Source: an uncultured Chitinophagaceae bacterium (lineage in GTDB: Bacteria > Bacteroidota > Bacteroidia > Chitinophagales > Chitinophagaceae). Taken from it: a stretch of 64,000 bases of DNA. The notes below the pieces were generated by a model. The model saw only the letters and a program-made list of their open reading frames with translations, did not search any database and was not told the DNA's origin. The stretch lies in NCBI GenBank assembly GCA_903883945.1, contig CAISCV010000087.1, positions 1-64,000 of the forward strand, written 5' to 3'. The position numbers were made by a program, and so were the translations under genes. How positions within the stretch are numbered: the stretch's first letter is position 1; each line of letters begins with the position of its first letter. Shown in pieces: positions 60,589-64,000 of the stretch.

Positions 60589-61163
60589 TGAAAAACACTA
60601 ATTCTAGAACAGGCTGGATAATAACTATATTGATATTGGTAATTATCAATATAACCACCTTGTTTACAATCTGGCACACCGTAAATGAACACCACCCACC
60701 TAAAAATGGAAAAAGTGCTTCAAACTTTCTCATAAAACAACTAGCGTTTGATAGTATTCAAAAAGAAAAATATTTGCTACTTGTTCAACAGCATCAACAG
60801 GATATAAGAGATATCAAGGAGCAAGCAAAGGAGTCTAAGGGAACTTTTTTTTCTTTAGTATCAGATACAACTATCTCTGATGAAACCATCAAGGCTCAAG
60901 CAATGAAGGTATTTGAAGGCGAGTATCAAATAGCAATCATAACATTTCACCATTTTCAACAGGTTCGAGCATTGTGTACGCCCGTACAAAAGAAAAAGTT
61001 TGATAGCATCATTAAAGAACTTGTGGCAATGATGGGACCTCAAAATGGGCCACACCAACCTCCTCATGAAGGAAATCCTAGTTCAAGGGAGGGGCATCAC
61101 CCACCACCACCAGATGGTGAAGGCTTTCCTCCCCCACCGCCAGATGATAATCCCAGACCCTAA
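60588..61163 (+). CDS. Spy/CpxP- or CnrX-like periplasmic sensor with His/Pro-rich tail
   Basis: N-terminal TM anchor, helical region, tail GPHQPPHEGNPSSREGHHPPPPDGEGFPPPPPDDNPRP. Confidence 0.7.
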   Translation: MKNTNSRTGWIITILILVIINITTLFTIWHTVNEHHPPKNGKSASNFLIKQLAFDSIQKEKYLLLVQQHQQDIRDIKEQAKESKGTFFSLVSDTTISDETIKAQAMKVFEGEYQIAIITFHHFQQVRALCTPVQKKKFDSIIKELVAMMGPQNGPHQPPHEGNPSSREGHHPPPPDGEGFPPPPPDDNPRP

Positions 61164-61410
61164 TAGTGGTCTCTTCTTTAGATTTATTCAGTAGAACCTT
61201 TTTTAAAGTCTAAGTACATATTTTACCAAAATATGCCTGCATCCTTCATACCCAGATTCAATATTTCAATAGAACCAAGGCTATCTTACCGTTTTGATGC
61301 CCTTTTGAGGAAGTATCAATAATTTAATAGTCAAAATATGTAATAGTTTATTATTATTGCATCTAATCATTTGTACCACCGTATATATGAACCTGAAAGC
61401 AAACAAGACA

Positions 61411-62169
61411 ATGAAAAATATATTTCGGTTTGGGTTCGCCTTCTTAATCCTTACTGTGCTTACACAAAATGCTTCTGCGCAAGGTACTCCTGTGTCAGCC
61501 GGTGGTGATGCTAAAGGGAGTGGAGGAACAGTAAGCTACTCCGTGGGAGAGGTGGTATACACCACCAAAAAGTCTACAAGTGGTTTCGTAATTGAAGGAA
61601 TTCAACAAGGGTATACTTCATCCGAATTGCCCATTTCACTTTTGGCATTTTCAGCCACCGTATCCAATAAATCACAAGTACAACTCTCATGGGAAACCTC
61701 CTCAGAACAAAATAATAAATTCTTCGATGTGGAGCGTTCTGTCAACGGGGTTTCTTTCAGTAGCATCCTTACTGAAAATAGTAAGGGAAATAGCACCAGT
61801 ATACAAGCCTATACTGCAGAAGATAATGACCCCTACATCGGTATTGCTTATTATCGCCTAAAACAAACAGATATTGATGGAAAAACTACTTATTCCAAAA
61901 CTATCACAGTTACGATTATTTCATCGGAAAGTGAGCTGAAAGCCTTTCCCAATCCAACTACCTCTATTTTGAATTTGCAAATTGATAATGCGGCTACCCG
62001 CAAACTGGTGTATGCATTATATACTATCGATGGAAGGTTAATTGTGCAACAAAACATAAATAATACCACCACTACTATTACTACCTCTAGTCTTGCCAAT
62101 GGCACCTACTTATTACACGTAAAAGACAAGGGAATTCTGGTAAAATCATTCAAAATAATAAAGAATTAA
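61411..62169 (+). CDS. Secreted protein with T9SS type A sorting domain
   Basis: MKNIFRFGFAFLILTVLTQNASAQGTPVSAGGDAKGSGGTVSYSVGEVVYTT...; C-terminus KAFPNPTTSILNLQI...LANGTYLLHVKDKGILVKSFKIIKN. Confidence 0.85.
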   Translation: MKNIFRFGFAFLILTVLTQNASAQGTPVSAGGDAKGSGGTVSYSVGEVVYTTKKSTSGFVIEGIQQGYTSSELPISLLAFSATVSNKSQVQLSWETSSEQNNKFFDVERSVNGVSFSSILTENSKGNSTSIQAYTAEDNDPYIGIAYYRLKQTDIDGKTTYSKTITVTIISSESELKAFPNPTTSILNLQIDNAATRKLVYALYTIDGRLIVQQNINNTTTTITTSSLANGTYLLHVKDKGILVKSFKIIKN

Positions 62170-62182
62170 TTAATTAATAAGT

Positions 62183-64000
62183 ATGAAACAAATAATCTAC
62201 CTCATTGCCATTCTCTTCATAACCATTCGAGTTCAGGCACAAGCACCTCAGCAGATAAGTTACCAAGCAGTTGTTCGTAATAGCAGCAACGTGCTTGTTA
62301 CCAATTCAACCGTGGGGGTGTCTATCAGTATTGTAAAGGACTCTGCAAATGGCGCCATTGTTTATAGCGAACTGCAAACTGCAACAACCAATGCAAACGG
62401 GCTTTTCAGTATTATTATTGGTAATGGTCTTTTTGCAAGTGGAAGTATTGCAGCAATCAACTGGGGTGTTGGCGTATACTACATCAAATCGCAAATTGAT
62501 CCTAATGGAGGCATCAACTTCTCTATCACAGGTACAAGCCAGTTGTTAAGCGTGCCGTATGCTTTATATGCTGCTAATGGAAACCCTTCTGGGAGAAACA
62601 AAGGTGATTTGCAATATTGGGATGGAAGTAAATGGGTTATTTTACCAGCTGGGGTTAATGGTAATGTTCTTACAATGGCTAATGGCATACCCACTTGGGC
62701 AACTCCTCCTCCTACTACTACCGTTTTAGCCCCTACTGTAGCCACTATTTCTGCTACAGCCACTGGTGCTACAACTGCTACCGTGAATGGTATTGTTACT
62801 TCCAATGGGGGAGCAACCGTTTCTGCCAGAGGCTTTTGTTGGTCTGCTACCAATACCAATCCATCTTTGTCGGACAATAATACAACTGGTACTTTTAAAT
62901 CTGTTGCTGCCGATACTTTCTTTGTTAATTTATCTAGCCTCTCTGCAAATACAACCTACTATATTCGGTCTTATGCTACTAACAGTTCTGGTACTGCTTA
63001 TGGCGCCACACTTAGTTTTACAACAGCAGCAGCCATCAGTGCTCCAACTGTTACCTTGCTTTCCGCTGTTGCGCCAGTATTTAGTCCCGGATTCTTTATT
63101 TCTGGATATGGTGCAAGTCTGATTGTTTCTAATGGAGGTGCACCAGTTACCTCTCAAGGTGTATGTTGGTCTTTATCACCCAACCCAACCTTGTCCAACT
63201 TCTACATTACAGGTACCTTCGTGGCTACAAATGATACTTTTAATACTACTTTTAATGGAATGAATCCATCATCACCCACTACCTATTACCTCAGGGCTTT
63301 TGCTACAAATAGTGTGGGCATTAGCTATAGCAACCAGATTATTTTGCAAGTACCCGGCTATGTAAGTGGTATTACTACTCCAAGTGTAACAACTGTTACC
63401 GCCACTGCTACCAGTACTACAACTGCGTCTACTTCGGCTTTGGTAACGCTCATTGGTGGGGCAAATGTTACTGCAAGAGGTTTTTGTTGGTCTACCAATT
63501 CCAATCCTACATTGTCGGATAACAACATTAGTGGAACCTTCGCTACACCTGCTACGGATACTTTTTATGCCAACTTAGCTAATCTCACCCCTAATACTAC
63601 CTATTTTGTAAGGGCGTATGCTACCAATAGTGCAGGTACTGCTTATGGCAACCAACTATCGATTACCACTTCATCGGGTACTACAGGCTCCCATAAAATT
63701 GGCGAAAGCTTTGGAGGCGGAACGGTGTTTTATGTAGATGGAACTGGACATGGGTTGATTGCAGCACTAAGCGATCAAGGGTTTATTCAATGGGATTTAA
63801 ATAAAAAGACTGATGGAACTTTTGTAGTTACCGGTGCTACTGATACTACGAATGGTGCGGGAGCTACTAATACAGCCACTATCAAATCGGTTCTTTCGGG
63901 TACTTCCTATGCTGCATATATGGCTGCTCAAACAGCAAATGGATATGACAATTGGTATTTACCATCCTTGGGCGAATTACAACTGATGTTTATCAATTTG
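62183..64000 (+). CDS. Large secreted protein with Fn3-like repeats and DUF1566-like segment, C-terminus beyond the right edge
   Basis: Not in the ORF track. MKQIIYLIAILFITIRVQAQAPQQISYQAVVRNSSNVLVTNSTVGVSISI...; three ~90-aa repeats (ATVSARGFCWSATNTNPSLSDN...LSANTTYYIRSYATNSSGTAYG); ...YDNWYLPSLGELQLMFINL. Confidence 0.85.
   Translation, partial: MKQIIYLIAILFITIRVQAQAPQQISYQAVVRNSSNVLVTNSTVGVSISIVKDSANGAIVYSELQTATTNANGLFSIIIGNGLFASGSIAAINWGVGVYYIKSQIDPNGGINFSITGTSQLLSVPYALYAANGNPSGRNKGDLQYWDGSKWVILPAGVNGNVLTMANGIPTWATPPPTTTVLAPTVATISATATGATTATVNGIVTSNGGATVSARGFCWSATNTNPSLSDNNTTGTFKSVAADTFFVNLSSLSANTTYYIRSYATNSSGTAYGATLSFTTAAAISAPTVTLLSAVAPVFSPGFFISGYGASLIVSNGGAPVTSQGVCWSLSPNPTLSNFYITGTFVATNDTFNTTFNGMNPSSPTTYYLRAFATNSVGISYSNQIILQVPGYVSGITTPSVTTVTATATSTTTASTSALVTLIGGANVTARGFCWSTNSNPTLSDNNISGTFATPATDTFYANLANLTPNTTYFVRAYATNSAGTAYGNQLSITTSSGTTGSHKIGESFGGGTVFYVDGTGHGLIAALSDQGFIQWDLNKKTDGTFVVTGATDTTNGAGATNTATIKSVLSGTSYAAYMAAQTANGYDNWYLPSLGELQLMFINL

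Overview
64 kb of a Bacteroidota chromosome. Chitinophagaceae-like is my inference, from the many type IX secretion (T9SS) sorting domains, the CcoN-CcoO fusion and TAnnTTTG-like promoters. Most of the window is ordinary chromosome: two-component system, VOC/DoxX/SRPBCC cluster with a GlxA/AraC regulator, ychF, DUF47-pit, pyrD, multicopper oxidase, rpoN, MMPL transporter, M13 and M28 peptidases, a T9SS metalloprotease, a cbb3 oxidase operon (ccoS-NO-Q-P-G-H plus a TauE/SafE-type protein), an exosortase, MFS, GH5 and an ECF sigma factor with an anti-sigma/Spy-like trio. Both window edges are inside large secreted repeat proteins that the ORF track omits (minus 1-3445; plus 62183-64000). The most interesting signals are: (1) about ten gene borders carrying locus-specific 7-bp tandem repeats that abut start or stop codons, often arranged as inverted arms; (2) three intergenic arrays with 21/42-bp periods; (3) a 166-bp MITE-like element with perfect 21-bp terminal inverted repeats and a 9-bp target duplication; (4) a non-canonical cellulose-synthase-like operon (GH5 / histidine kinase / BcsB-like / GT2 with a GspE-N/MshEN-like N-terminal extension / polytopic membrane protein); (5) several decaying genes (amber-interrupted T9SS protein, truncated GH3, frameshifted restriction-enzyme remnant, relic of the neighbouring metalloprotease C-terminal region). 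All family calls are by eye; no searches were run.
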